From positions 434,001 to 498,000 of the forward strand of contig LT700187.1 in NCBI GenBank assembly GCA_900155415.1: 64,000 bases of DNA, given 5' to 3'. Positions 1 through 7,938 of this stretch are shown one piece after another. Each line of letters starts with the position of its first letter. The stretch's first letter is position 1. The notes below the pieces were generated by a model. It searched no databases. It was not told where the DNA came from and saw only the letters and a program-made list of their open reading frames with translations. Position numbers and translations under genes: made by a program. Origin of the DNA: Christensenella massiliensis. GTDB taxonomy: Bacteria > Bacillota > Clostridia > Christensenellales > Christensenellaceae.

Positions 1-527
1 TCGATAGACTCGATTTGTGCGAGTCCTTTTCCATCCGGCGTGACCGCTTTTCCGTCCGCATCGAGAAAACGCACGCCGAGCGCCGACAAAGCGCCGATCC
101 CGCCGTCATTGGTCGCACTGCCGCCGATGCCCAGTATGATTTTCGTGCATCCGCTTTCCACCGCATCTGCAATCAGCTCTCCCGTGCCGAACGTCGTTGC
201 GTCCATAGGAGATTTTGGCCCGTCTACAAGCGGAAGCCCGCTTGCCGCAGCCATCTCGATCACCGCCGTCTTCCCATCCGGCAGTATGCCGTATTCCGCC
301 TCCACCGGTGTTCCCATCGGTCCTGTTACAGTCTTTTTACGGCGCGTTCCGCCGATACCGGAAAGATACGCGTCTACCGTTCCCTCGCCTCCGTCGGCGA
401 TCGGCACCTTTACGACCTGCGCTTCCGGCAAAAACGCCGCGATCCTTTCCCCGATGTAATTGCAAATTTCAATAGAAGTCATTGTGCCCTTAAAAGAGTC
501 GGGCGCTATAATGATTTTTTTCAACAC
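1..527 (-). CDS. glxK: Glycerate kinase, N-terminal part (runs off the left edge)
   Basis: Phosphorylates D-glycerate to a phosphoglycerate that enters lower glycolysis. The 175 visible residues begin KKIIIAPDSFKG and contain ADGGEGT and GGSATNDGG, signatures of the GlxK/GarK glycerate kinase family; the family is about 370-380 aa, so roughly half is missing. The start is a GTG at 527, chosen because GAGGA lies 7 nt upstream; no ATG fits. This ribosome site overlaps the stop of the upstream dehydrogenase, so the two genes are translationally close and belong to one operon. Whether the product is 2- or 3-phosphoglycerate cannot be told from this part. Family call is firm. Confidence 0.93.
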   Translation of the reverse strand, partial: MLKKIIIAPDSFKGTMTSIEICNYIGERIAAFLPEAQVVKVPIADGGEGTVDAYLSGIGGTRRKKTVTGPMGTPVEAEYGILPDGKTAVIEMAAASGLPLVDGPKSPMDATTFGTGELIADAVESGCTKIILGIGGSATNDGGIGALSALGVRFLDADGKAVTPDGKGLAQIESI

Positions 528-537
528 TGTGTTTTCC

Positions 538-1284
538 TCACCCAAAATACATGCCGCCGTTTACGTCTACGATCGCTCCCGTCATAAACGAAGCCTCATC
601 CGAACACAGGAATACGGCCACCCCTGCGATCTCTTTTGTTTTTCCAAACCGCCCCAACGGAATTTTAGAAACCAGCTCGTCAATTTTTTCCTGCGGAAGC
701 GTGTCGAGAATCCCCGTATCCGTAGAACCCGGGGCGATCGCATTGACATTGATGCCATACTTTGCCAGCCGCGCGGCAAAACCGCGCGTCAGGCCGATGA
801 TGCCCGCCTTTGTTGCCGAGTAGCCAAGCCCGTTGGCAATACCGCCGTTCCGCCCTGCAAGCGAGGATAGGTTGAGCACCTTTCCATAGCGCTTTTCTTT
901 CATATAGGGAAGCACTGCCTGTGTTGCAAAAAATACGCTCTTCAAGTTGATGGCCACGATGTTATCCCATTCCTCTTCCGTAATGTCTTCAATGGGCGTA
1001 GTATGCAGAATGCCCGCATTATTGATCAGGATATCTACCGTTCCAAACGTATCTGCAGCCGTTTCTACCATAGCGCGCACGTCCCCGACCGATTTGACGT
1101 TGACCTGTACCGCTTTTGCGGAACAGCCTTTTTCTTTCAGCGCCTTTTCCACTTCCTGTGCGCCTGCCAGGTTCATGTCTGCGATCACTACGTTCGCGCC
1201 GTGCTGCGCGAGCAATTCACAGCAGCCGCGGCCTATTCCTTTCGCGCCGCCCGTCACGATCGCCGTCCGTCCCGAAAAATTCAT
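538..1284 (-). CDS. SDR family NAD(P)-dependent oxidoreductase
   Basis: Classical short-chain dehydrogenase of 248 aa. The Rossmann glycine motif TGGAKGIG is near residue 11, NNAG near 88, the catalytic Ser in LNLSS and the catalytic YSATK motif near 150-155. FabG is the closest well-known relative, but lone FabG-like SDRs act on many hydroxy/keto substrates. It lies first in a two-gene operon with glycerate kinase (10-nt gap), so it may oxidise or reduce a hydroxy acid feeding glycerate; that is inference. SD AAGGGG sits 8 nt before the ATG. The promoter upstream contains a large palindrome, so the operon is probably repressed by a ligand-responsive regulator. Confidence 0.9.
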   Translation of the reverse strand: MNFSGRTAIVTGGAKGIGRGCCELLAQHGANVVIADMNLAGAQEVEKALKEKGCSAKAVQVNVKSVGDVRAMVETAADTFGTVDILINNAGILHTTPIEDITEEEWDNIVAINLKSVFFATQAVLPYMKEKRYGKVLNLSSLAGRNGGIANGLGYSATKAGIIGLTRGFAARLAKYGINVNAIAPGSTDTGILDTLPQEKIDELVSKIPLGRFGKTKEIAGVAVFLCSDEASFMTGAIVDVNGGMYFG

Positions 1285-1344
1285 AAAATCATCCCCTTGA
1301 TTCTCGTGATAGTTTTTCCAATCGGATCTATTTCTGACTTTATA

Positions 1345-1376
1345 TTAAGTTTAACGTTAAACTTAATGCTTGTCAA
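1345..1376 (-). promoter_or_regulatory. Promoter with 22-bp perfect palindromic operator for the SDR-glycerate kinase operon
   Basis: On the minus strand a consensus -35 TTGACA (1376-1371) is followed after 17 nt by TAAACT (1353-1348). A perfect 22-bp palindrome at 1345-1366, centred on AACGTT, fills the spacer and -10 region, where a bound dimer would block polymerase. The central CG suits LacI-type repressors, but no regulator gene is adjacent and the family is inferred. Confidence 0.65.
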
Positions 1377-1479
1377 CGTATTTTTCCTTCCTCCTCTCCA
1401 AATATCGGGTGTCCGGGTCATATTTTACAAACATTCGGACCAAATTGACGGCAAATAAATTTTAATCACATCCGATAAA

Positions 1480-1512
1480 AAGGCTGTTCCGAAAATTTTT
1501 CGGAACAGCCTT
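1480..1512 (-). terminator. Intrinsic terminator after the acidic lipoprotein gene
   Basis: A 12-bp stem (AAGGCTGTTCCG with its complement) around a 9-nt A/T loop is followed on the minus strand by a run of Ts. It begins 12 nt past the stop at 1525. Confidence 0.85.
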
Positions 1513-1524
1513 CCCTCCGCTTTT

Positions 1525-2046
1525 TCAGTCATCGTAGCCAAGACGGTATTCCATCGATTCCTCAGCATAATCGAGCTCATCTTCCAGATGCTCTATCTGG
1601 CGTTCTACCTCTTTGTAGTCCGTCCGGCTCAACGCGCCCTGCCTGAAATCCCATTCCGCCTGATCCTCCGCCGCGTCCATATCGCGTTCCAGCTGATTCA
1701 TTTCCTGCTTGATCGTTCCGATATCCTGAAGCGTCGCAGTTCCCATTTTCGCCGTCAGTTCCGATACCCGTGTTTCAAAACCGCTGATTCCATACTCTCC
1801 AACCGTTTTTGACCCAGATTCCGCAGTTTGAGCGGGTGCCGCCGAGGCTGTCGGAGCAGGCTCAGCAGCCGGGCTCTGACTGCTTTGCGCCGCTTCCGTA
1901 TTCCCCTGCTTCAGGCTGTCGAGCTCCCCGGCAATTTCATTCAGCTGACTTTGAACAGCCGCCAGCTCGGGCGAGGATGAAGCGCACCCCACCGCAATGC
2001 TTCCTGCCAATACGATACTGCAAATCAATACAAATACTTTCTTCAT
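1525..2046 (-). CDS. Acidic helical lipoprotein, function unknown
   Basis: The 173-aa product has a lipoprotein signal peptide (MKKVF, hydrophobic core, Cys in AVGC near residue 21), so it should be lipid-anchored outside the membrane. A Ser/Ala/Pro-rich linker follows, then about 75 residues of acidic, strongly helical sequence with coiled-coil character (ELTAKMG, QLERDMDAAED, VERQIEHLEDELD). The start at 2046 has SD AAGGAG 7 nt upstream; longer in-frame starts lack one. It is divergent from a response regulator/sensor kinase pair, and its promoter carries direct repeats also seen at htrA. It may be an accessory sensor or stress-binding protein of that system; this is inference, as no named family is recognised. 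Confidence 0.85.
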   Translation of the reverse strand: MKKVFVLICSIVLAGSIAVGCASSSPELAAVQSQLNEIAGELDSLKQGNTEAAQSSQSPAAEPAPTASAAPAQTAESGSKTVGEYGISGFETRVSELTAKMGTATLQDIGTIKQEMNQLERDMDAAEDQAEWDFRQGALSRTDYKEVERQIEHLEDELDYAEESMEYRLGYDD

Positions 2047-2111
2047 GTTTTTTCTCCTTATCTTAACCTTATAATTGCGCGGATGATTTTTGTTCCGCTC
2101 CCGATACTGCC

Positions 2112-2144
2112 ATTTTATAGTCCAAAAATGAAACGCAGATGAAA
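2112..2144 (-). promoter_or_regulatory. Promoter with 11-bp-spaced TTTCAT direct repeats (lipoprotein side)
   Basis: Read on the minus strand, two TTTCAT hexamers (2144-2139 and 2133-2128) are separated by 5 nt. Counting the repeat unit as TTCAtt, exactly 9 nt then precede a -10 TAAAAT (2117-2112); TATAAA two bases earlier is an alternative. Direct hexamers with an 11-bp period are typical binding sites of OmpR/PhoB-family regulators. Confidence 0.6.
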
Positions 2145-2171
2145 GCCTCATAATTTTTTTGATTTTCGCAT

Positions 2172-2204
2172 TTTCATTTTTATTTCATCTTATTATAATA
2201 GAGT
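2172..2204 (+). promoter_or_regulatory. Promoter with 11-bp-spaced TTTCAT direct repeats (response regulator side)
   Basis: TTTCAT at 2172-2177 and 2183-2188 are spaced 11 bp apart. A -10 TATAAT at 2194-2199 with TTTTCA at 2171 gives a 17-bp spacer, so the repeats overlap the -35 region. Alternatively TAGAGT (2199-2204) would restore the 9-nt distance seen at the other promoters of this type. Autoregulation by the adjacent response regulator is inferred. Confidence 0.55.
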
Positions 2205-2248
2205 AAACATTATCAAAACCGATAAAAACGGGGAAAGGAGCGGCATAG

Positions 2249-2917
2249 ATGCGGATTCTTATTGTAGAGGATGAGCCGGACCTGAACGGCCTTTTAAAGA
2301 AGCTTTTGGAGGATGAGCATTACGCGGCAGACACTTGTTTTGACGGCGAGGAAGCGCTCGATTACGTCGAGGCGGCTGAATATGACGGGATCATTCTCGA
2401 TATTATGCTGCCCTCCTTATCGGGGCTCGAGGTTCTGCGCAGGATACGCGCCGCCGGCAAGACAGTCCCGGTGCTCCTGCTGACCGCAAAGGGAAGCGTT
2501 GAAGACCGGGTACGCGGGCTTGACGCAGGCGCGGACGATTATTTGGTCAAGCCTTTCGCAGCCGAAGAGCTTCTTGCGCGCATGCGTGTACTGATGCGCG
2601 GAAAAAAGGGCGGGCAGACAACGCTCTCTCTTGCCGATCTTTCCCTTGATCCAGCCGCGCACCGCGTATTCCGTGCGGGCCGGGAGCTTTTCCTCTCTGG
2701 GCGCGAATTTGCTATCTTGGAATATTTGCTGCGCAATCAGGGAACGGTCCTCTCCCGTTCCCGAATCGAAGAACATATCTGGAGCTATGAATATGAGGGG
2801 AGCTCGAACGTGGTGGACGTATATATCCGTAAGCTCCGCAAGGCCGTCGATGCGCACGGCAGGCCGCTTATCCATACGGTCCGCGGCGTAGGATATGTCA
2901 TGAGGGAAACGCCATGA
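2249..2917 (+). CDS. OmpR-family response regulator
   Basis: A 222-aa two-domain response regulator. The receiver domain (residues 1-118) has the acidic pocket VEDEPD, phospho-acceptor Asp51 in LDIMLP, Thr79 and Lys101 in VKPF. The C-terminal winged helix (about 125-220) shows REFAILEYLL, SRIEEHIW and VIHTVRGVGY-type motifs of OmpR/PhoB DNA-binding domains. It overlaps the sensor kinase gene by 4 nt (ATGA), so the two are co-translated. Length matches CssR of Bacillus (225 aa, from memory), a secretion-stress regulator, but length alone does not assign function. Direct repeats in both divergent promoters suggest it regulates itself and the lipoprotein gene. Confidence 0.95.
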   Translation: MRILIVEDEPDLNGLLKKLLEDEHYAADTCFDGEEALDYVEAAEYDGIILDIMLPSLSGLEVLRRIRAAGKTVPVLLLTAKGSVEDRVRGLDAGADDYLVKPFAAEELLARMRVLMRGKKGGQTTLSLADLSLDPAAHRVFRAGRELFLSGREFAILEYLLRNQGTVLSRSRIEEHIWSYEYEGSSNVVDVYIRKLRKAVDAHGRPLIHTVRGVGYVMRETP

Positions 2918-4266
2918 GAAATTTTACCGTGCGCCAAAAGGTAGGCTTTTGGTATACGGCTATGCTCATACTCATGGCGGCCGCCGTATTCTTCATCCTG
3001 CAATTTGCAAATACCCGGCAGACAGAAGCCTATACACAGGAGGCACTTGAAAAAGCCGCAGCAGACGCACAAAGCGAAATCGATTACGACGACGGTGAAA
3101 TCGAGATCGACCGTGATATCGAAAAGATCGATTCTGCGACTCTTATGGTGTACGATGCGGACGGACGCGCGCTTCTCTATGGTCCTATCCCTGATTTTGA
3201 CCTTTCCCTGCAGGAGGGCCCCGTACGTCAGGTCACGGGAGATTCCGGGCGTGTATGGAGCGTTTATGACGTTTCTCTCCACCTTTCGGGTGGACCATCC
3301 GTATGGGTGCGCGCCTGTCTTACGCTCGATCCCGTTACGGCGATCGAGCAGCATGCCCTCCCGCTGTTCTGGTGGATGATCCTTCCCATTGTGCTTCTCG
3401 CCGCGCTGGGTGGGTTTTATATTACCTCGCGCGCATTCCGTCCTATGCTCCAAATCAGCCACACAGCCCGCAGCATTGCAGACGGCAGCGACCTCTCGCG
3501 CCGCATTGGCCTCTCCTCCCGCAAGGATGAATTCGGCGAGCTTTCCTCCACCTTTGACGATATGTTCGCGCGCCTGCAGGATTCTTTCGAGCGGGAAAAA
3601 CAGTTTACCTCTGACGTTTCCCACGAGCTGCGAACACCGCTCAGCGTGATCCTCACCCAATGCGGCTACGCGCTTACCCACGAAAAGGAAAGCAGGAACG
3701 CCCTGCTCGCCATACAGCAACAGGCGCAGCGCATGTCCGGCTTAGTAAATCAGCTTCTCTTTCTGTCCCGCGCAGACCGCGGAACGCAGGCTTTGCATAC
3801 CGAACCGGTCGATCTTTCTGAGCTTATGGAGGCAACCGCACAGGAAATGTCTGCAAAAGCCGAAAGCGCGGGGATCCGCGTTCTGACAGATATCGAACCC
3901 AGCATTTTTGTGACGGCGGACGAGCTTCTTTTGATGCGCATGCTCATCAATCTCGCTGAAAATGCGATCCGCTTCGGCCGGAGCGGCGGCTTTGTAAAAT
4001 TTACGCTGCACACAGAAGATGGGCAGGTGCACGGTACGGTGGAGGATGATGGTATCGGCATCGCTCCTGCCGATCTGCCTCATATCTGGGAGCGTTTTTA
4101 TCAGGCCGACCAGTCACGGCACAAGCGCCATTCTGACGGAAGCAGCGGGCTTGGACTCCCCATGGTGAAGTGGATCGTCGCGGCGCATCATGGAACCATC
4201 CATGCAGAAAGCATGCCCGGCAGAGGAAGCGTCTTTTCGTTCATCCTTCCTCTCCGCAGCGCCTAA
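2914..4266 (+). CDS. HAMP-domain sensor histidine kinase
   Basis: A 450-aa membrane sensor kinase. Transmembrane segments at about residues 9-31 and 150-171 enclose an extracytoplasmic domain of about 118 aa rich in acidic residues (DYDDGEIEIDRDIEK). HAMP follows (172-225), then the phospho-accepting His237 in DVSHELRTP and the ATP-binding domain with NLAENAIRFG (N box), DDGIGI (G1) and GSSGLGL (G2). It is paired with the overlapping response regulator. Topology and size resemble CssS-type envelope-stress sensors. The ligand is unknown; folding stress would fit the shared boxes at htrA. Confidence 0.95.
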   Translation: MRNFTVRQKVGFWYTAMLILMAAAVFFILQFANTRQTEAYTQEALEKAAADAQSEIDYDDGEIEIDRDIEKIDSATLMVYDADGRALLYGPIPDFDLSLQEGPVRQVTGDSGRVWSVYDVSLHLSGGPSVWVRACLTLDPVTAIEQHALPLFWWMILPIVLLAALGGFYITSRAFRPMLQISHTARSIADGSDLSRRIGLSSRKDEFGELSSTFDDMFARLQDSFEREKQFTSDVSHELRTPLSVILTQCGYALTHEKESRNALLAIQQQAQRMSGLVNQLLFLSRADRGTQALHTEPVDLSELMEATAQEMSAKAESAGIRVLTDIEPSIFVTADELLLMRMLINLAENAIRFGRSGGFVKFTLHTEDGQVHGTVEDDGIGIAPADLPHIWERFYQADQSRHKRHSDGSSGLGLPMVKWIVAAHHGTIHAESMPGRGSVFSFILPLRSA

Positions 4267-4278
4267 AGACGGACATCA

Positions 4279-4308
4279 AAAATGCCGGAACAGCCGTTCC
4301 GGCATTTT
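4279..4308. terminator. Bidirectional terminator between sensor kinase and SDR
   Basis: A perfect 13-bp stem (AAAATGCCGGAAC and complement) closes a 4-nt loop, with flanking A and T tracts usable from either side. The converging genes end at 4266 and 4322. Confidence 0.85.
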
Positions 4309-4321
4309 GGGCATTTCTTTT

Positions 4322-5047
4322 TCAGCAAATAAATCCCCCGTCCACCGGGAGCAGTATCCCGGTGACATAATCTGATGCGCGTGAACAAAGGAACAGAAGC
4401 GCCCCCCTCAGGTCCTCCATCTCTCCAAAACGTCCGAGAGGCGTATGCGAGAGCAGCTGCCCGCCCGTTTCCGGATCGTTCATGGCAGCCGCCGTCATAT
4501 CGGTCAGAATATATCCGGGGGCAAGACCGTTCACATTGATGTGATATTTGCCCCATTCCTTTGCCAACGCCCGCGTCATTTGCAGAAGCGCCGCCTTGCT
4601 TGCGCTGTACGCGGAGCTGCGCTCCCCCGCTATTACAGAACGTACAGAGCAAATATTGACGATCTTGCCGCTTCCCTGTGCTATCATTTCGCGTCCTGCA
4701 AGCTGGCATACGCGGAACGCAGATACCACATTTACCTGTATGATCTCCTCCCATTCGTCTGCGGGAAAATGCTCCGCATCGTCCCGTTTATGCAGGCCCG
4801 CCGCATTGACGAGGATATCGAGCCCGCCAAGCAGACGGACTGCTTCTCTGAAAGCGCGGCGTGTATCCCCGGCATCGAGCAGGTCGCACGGAACGGGCAG
4901 CAGCCCCTCTTCCCTCACTCTTGTCGTATGGAAGAACACCGCGACCTTTGCGCCCGCATCCCGCAGCATCCGTGCGAGCGCAAGGCCAATGCCCCGGCTC
5001 CCGCCCGTTACGAGCGCGCGTTTGCCCGCTATATCAAACAACTCCAT
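4322..5047 (-). CDS. SDR family oxidoreductase (FabG-like)
   Basis: A 241-aa short-chain dehydrogenase with TGGSRGIG at residues 16-23, NAAG near 86, the catalytic Ser in NICSV and YSASK near 147-151, ending with the usual GG-rich C terminus. It is the last gene of a five-gene minus-strand operon (acyltransferase-like, zinc-ribbon membrane protein, HD protein, GNAT, SDR). Its ATG overlaps the GNAT stop by 1 nt (TAATG), with SD AAGGAG 8 nt upstream. Context suggests reduction of a keto-acyl or aldehyde intermediate handled by the acyltransferase; that is inference. Confidence 0.9.
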   Translation of the reverse strand: MELFDIAGKRALVTGGSRGIGLALARMLRDAGAKVAVFFHTTRVREEGLLPVPCDLLDAGDTRRAFREAVRLLGGLDILVNAAGLHKRDDAEHFPADEWEEIIQVNVVSAFRVCQLAGREMIAQGSGKIVNICSVRSVIAGERSSAYSASKAALLQMTRALAKEWGKYHINVNGLAPGYILTDMTAAAMNDPETGGQLLSHTPLGRFGEMEDLRGALLFLCSRASDYVTGILLPVDGGFIC

Positions 5048-5499
5048 TATGAAAGCTCCTTTACAAAATAGGCCATATCCGTAACAAGCATACCCTTTTC
5101 ATAAACGGGCTCCGGATATTGGGAAAAGAAGCCTTTCACGGTATGTGTATACCGGAAGCCGAGCGTCCGGTAAAAATCCATACAGCCGCATGGAACGTCC
5201 GCCGTACCGACATGCATCCTGCAGCACGTTTTACGGTATAGGCCGCACAGATATTTCACCATTTTTCTTCCGTATCCCCGTTTGCGTACTGTTTCCGCGA
5301 CCGCAAGGTTTTTCAGCTCGCATTCCTGTTCCCCGAGCATGACGACCACCGCCGCCGCCAAGAGACGCCCATCCTCTTCGAGTATAAAGAGCGCTCCGTC
5401 CGCGAGATATTGATCGATCATCTCTTCAGCCGGATCGGCTTCGAGCAAAAGCTCCATATACTCTTTTTTGTTTCTTCGTATTTTCCTGAACCGTTCCAT
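5047..5499 (-). CDS. GNAT family N-acetyltransferase
   Basis: A 150-aa single-domain GNAT protein, expected to transfer an acetyl group from acetyl-CoA to an amine. The acetyl-CoA loop is VRKRGYGRKMVKYL (about residues 90-103), preceded by the hydrophobic strand ECELKNLAV, and FYRTLGFRYT marks the C-terminal strand. It sits between the HD gene (2-nt gap) and the SDR gene (overlap). SD CGGAG lies 5 nt before the ATG, inside the end of the HD gene. The substrate is unknown. Confidence 0.88.
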   Translation of the reverse strand: MERFRKIRRNKKEYMELLLEADPAEEMIDQYLADGALFILEEDGRLLAAAVVVMLGEQECELKNLAVAETVRKRGYGRKMVKYLCGLYRKTCCRMHVGTADVPCGCMDFYRTLGFRYTHTVKGFFSQYPEPVYEKGMLVTDMAYFVKELS

Positions 5500-5501
5500 C
5501 G

Positions 5502-6002
5502 TTACTCCGGCAATGCAAACAGATCGTTTAGGGCCTGCAGGCCCGCTTTGGTACGGAAAATACTTTTCCGCGCTTTCAGCACAGCCTCTTTTCCGCTTTT
5601 TTCCTCATATAGATTGACCAGAAAGTCTGCCTCTACCAAAATTTGATAATCGTCATCCTCTATGCCCTGATAGGTATGGTGCCGTCCGACCAAGAAGCAT
5701 ATCCTCCGAACCGCTTCCTCCGGGAATCCCAGCGCTTCAAGCAGCCTGCGCGCGACCGGAGGCCCCTCCAGCTCCTGAAACTTTCCTCCGGACGACTGAT
5801 ATTTTTCGAGGCTCGGACGTATCCCGCAATCATGCACGATCGCCGCCGCTTCCAATATCTCCTGCTTTTCCCGTGAAAGCCCTTCCTGCTCTCCGATAAG
5901 CTTTGCATAGGAATATACCTTTAAAAAATGATTGATCCTTCCGGCCGCACCACGTTCATATTTCATCATTTCCGCTATGAGCGGGCCCATCTTAAACTCC
6001 AT
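5502..6002 (-). CDS. HD domain phosphohydrolase-like protein
   Basis: A 166-aa HD superfamily protein. The metal-binding set is visible as His near 27 (INHFLKVYSYAK), VHDCG near 55 and a second GRHHT motif near 107, as in YedJ/YqeK-like metal-dependent phosphohydrolases acting on nucleotides. The start at 6002 has AAGGAGG 4-5 nt upstream; the ATG at 5990 with GGAG is an alternative, shortening the protein by 4 residues. It sits mid-operon, 9 nt after the zinc-ribbon gene. Its role in the operon is unknown. Confidence 0.85.
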   Translation of the reverse strand: MEFKMGPLIAEMMKYERGAAGRINHFLKVYSYAKLIGEQEGLSREKQEILEAAAIVHDCGIRPSLEKYQSSGGKFQELEGPPVARRLLEALGFPEEAVRRICFLVGRHHTYQGIEDDDYQILVEADFLVNLYEEKSGKEAVLKARKSIFRTKAGLQALNDLFALPE

Positions 6003-6011
6003 TTTCCCTCC

Positions 6012-6680
6012 TTAAAACCGCAGTCTGCGCACACGTTCATTTTTATACCGGCCATTCGCAAACATCAGCATGACCAGAAACGTAAAGACCGCATAGCCCG
6101 CAGCGGCGATCCCCGGCCATGCGATCTGCGCAAGCCCCAGCATGACGCTTACCACAGGTATCTGTCCAAACAGCGCGACCGCCGCCATATAGCCGATATA
6201 GCCGCTCCAGCTCATCTTCCGCGTGACAACGATATACGTCGCAAGAAAGATAAAGCCGGCGCATACGATCGGGATGCCGAAATTGACCGACCAAAGCCCG
6301 CGCCCTGCATTCCAGTCGAATACGCACAGCATTACCATAACAAGAAGCGCCTGCAGAGACAGCTTCAGGCTGCCCTGCGCAGATGATTTTACCGTATGGA
6401 GCACAAGTACCCATAAATAAGCAAAGACTGCCGCGATATCAAGGCACCAATAGCCTCCTGTGCTGCCCCGCGTGGCCAGATTCACCCATGCGCAGGCGCC
6501 CACCACGCTAAGCGTCACAGCTGCCTGCCAAAATGGCAGTCTTTTGTTTTTCGCTTTCGGGGAATCCGCACTGCCGTCAGGATACATTTTTTCGGACCGC
6601 TGCGCCCGCACCTTCCTGCCGCACAGCGGACAAGCAGAGCTGCCCCGCACCGTAACGCCGCAATATTCACACTTTCCCAT
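6012..6680 (-). CDS. Zinc-ribbon multi-spanning membrane protein (DUF6320-type)
   Basis: The 222-aa product starts with a zinc ribbon (Cys4, Cys7, Cys17, Cys20), then a charged linker and about six hydrophobic spans from residue 50 to 205, so it is an integral membrane protein with a cytosolic metal knuckle. The family matches my recollection of DUF6320, which has no known function. It overlaps the acyltransferase-like gene by 14 nt. A paralogous pair in the same order lies at 16571-18525, so the two proteins very likely act together. It may anchor or regulate the acyltransferase at the membrane; this is inference. Confidence 0.82.
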   Translation of the reverse strand: MGKCEYCGVTVRGSSACPLCGRKVRAQRSEKMYPDGSADSPKAKNKRLPFWQAAVTLSVVGACAWVNLATRGSTGGYWCLDIAAVFAYLWVLVLHTVKSSAQGSLKLSLQALLVMVMLCVFDWNAGRGLWSVNFGIPIVCAGFIFLATYIVVTRKMSWSGYIGYMAAVALFGQIPVVSVMLGLAQIAWPGIAAAGYAVFTFLVMLMFANGRYKNERVRRLRF

Positions 6681-7938
6681 TCAAAATCCCCCAATCGTTT
6701 GTATAGACCGATATCTCTTCCCCTGTTTCCCGTGCAAGAAAGCGAAAGAAAAAGCGTATCGGTCCTGTTTCCTGAACCGTCCGGATAAATGACACCGTCA
6801 TTTTCCCGCCTGCAGAACACAGGCAGCAGTTAATAGGACTGCGTTCCGTCGGATAGACGACCGATTCTGCGTGGTCTATATAAGGCAGCATGCCTTTCGG
6901 GAGATCGAACGCGCCTACGTTCGATATCGTCATTGTTTTCACATCCTCGCTGAAAAACGCAAAGACGAACCGCAGGCCCGCGTCTCTCATAAACTGCGGG
7001 ACCGCGCGGACCACCGGATGCTCCATCGCTCCGCAGCTCTCCCTAAGCGCTTCCCGCAGCTTTTCCGGCCGTGTTTTTCCCCTCAATTCGCGTCTTACCG
7101 CATCGAGCGCCGCACGAAGCGAGCCCGCCTGTTCTGCGGATACCGTTATATTGACGATACTGAAAAAATTCCGGACCGTACAGGACGGAAAGACAGCGCG
7201 CAGATTGACGGGAACAGAAAGCACGATCGGCTCATCGTCCAGACCGTTTACGCATTCCCGGTAGATCGCAAATGCCATCAGCGCACACAAATATTCGGTG
7301 ACCGTTGCTCCCTGCCTTTTAGCGGCCCGCTTCAGGCCGTCCAACCGAAAAACTCCATGTATCACGTTGCGGCCGCCGTCCGGAAGCGGTTCTCCCTTTA
7401 TCTTGAATGCCGGCGGCAGCTTATGAACAGCCGTTTTCGTACCATCATAGTACCGAAGAAAGCTGTTCTCATATTCTTCTTCCTGCGGCGTTTCATCCGG
7501 CAGAAGAATTTTGCCCTCCGGATCGATCGTGCAGCCCAGTGTTCTAAAATAACAGTGGAGAAGTGTTTTTAAGAACATGACGCCGCCCGTTCCATCGGCA
7601 AGCGCATGAAATATCTCGACGGATATACGCCGCTTATACCATAGAATACGCAGCAAAAACTCCTCTTTTTCAGGCTCAAACAAAGCGCATGGCGTTTTTT
7701 CCTCCTGCACAACAGCGAAAGGCCTGCCGGTTTCCTCTAATTCATTTTTTCTGAGGCGCACCGCCATATAGGGGTAGCGGCGGAGCGTCTCTTCCGCCGC
7801 TTTCTGAAGCGCCTCCGGCCGCACCTCTTCCGTCAGTACGACCGAGAGCCGAAACACCGACGTATTCGTGGGCCGTGAGACGGACGGAAATAATTTTGCC
7901 GCGGTATCGAGCGGGTATCGTTTTCTTTCCCGTATCAT
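6667..7938 (-). CDS. Condensation-domain-like / alcohol acyltransferase-family protein
   Basis: A 423-aa protein of the CoA-dependent acyltransferase fold (condensation domain / AATase relatives). The catalytic HxxxDG motif is His111-Ala-Leu-Ala-Asp115-Gly116 in EIFHALADGTGG, and a second-half motif SVPVNLRAVFP near 245 matches the latch region of such enzymes. No carrier-protein or adenylation domain is attached, so it is a stand-alone enzyme transferring an acyl group to an alcohol or amine. It is first in the five-gene operon. A paralog occurs at 17242-18525 with the same N-terminal signature (YPLDTAAKLFPS versus YRLDTAAKIYPS). Substrates are unknown. Confidence 0.8.
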   Translation of the reverse strand: MIRERKRYPLDTAAKLFPSVSRPTNTSVFRLSVVLTEEVRPEALQKAAEETLRRYPYMAVRLRKNELEETGRPFAVVQEEKTPCALFEPEKEEFLLRILWYKRRISVEIFHALADGTGGVMFLKTLLHCYFRTLGCTIDPEGKILLPDETPQEEEYENSFLRYYDGTKTAVHKLPPAFKIKGEPLPDGGRNVIHGVFRLDGLKRAAKRQGATVTEYLCALMAFAIYRECVNGLDDEPIVLSVPVNLRAVFPSCTVRNFFSIVNITVSAEQAGSLRAALDAVRRELRGKTRPEKLREALRESCGAMEHPVVRAVPQFMRDAGLRFVFAFFSEDVKTMTISNVGAFDLPKGMLPYIDHAESVVYPTERSPINCCLCSAGGKMTVSFIRTVQETGPIRFFFRFLARETGEEISVYTNDWGILNGKV

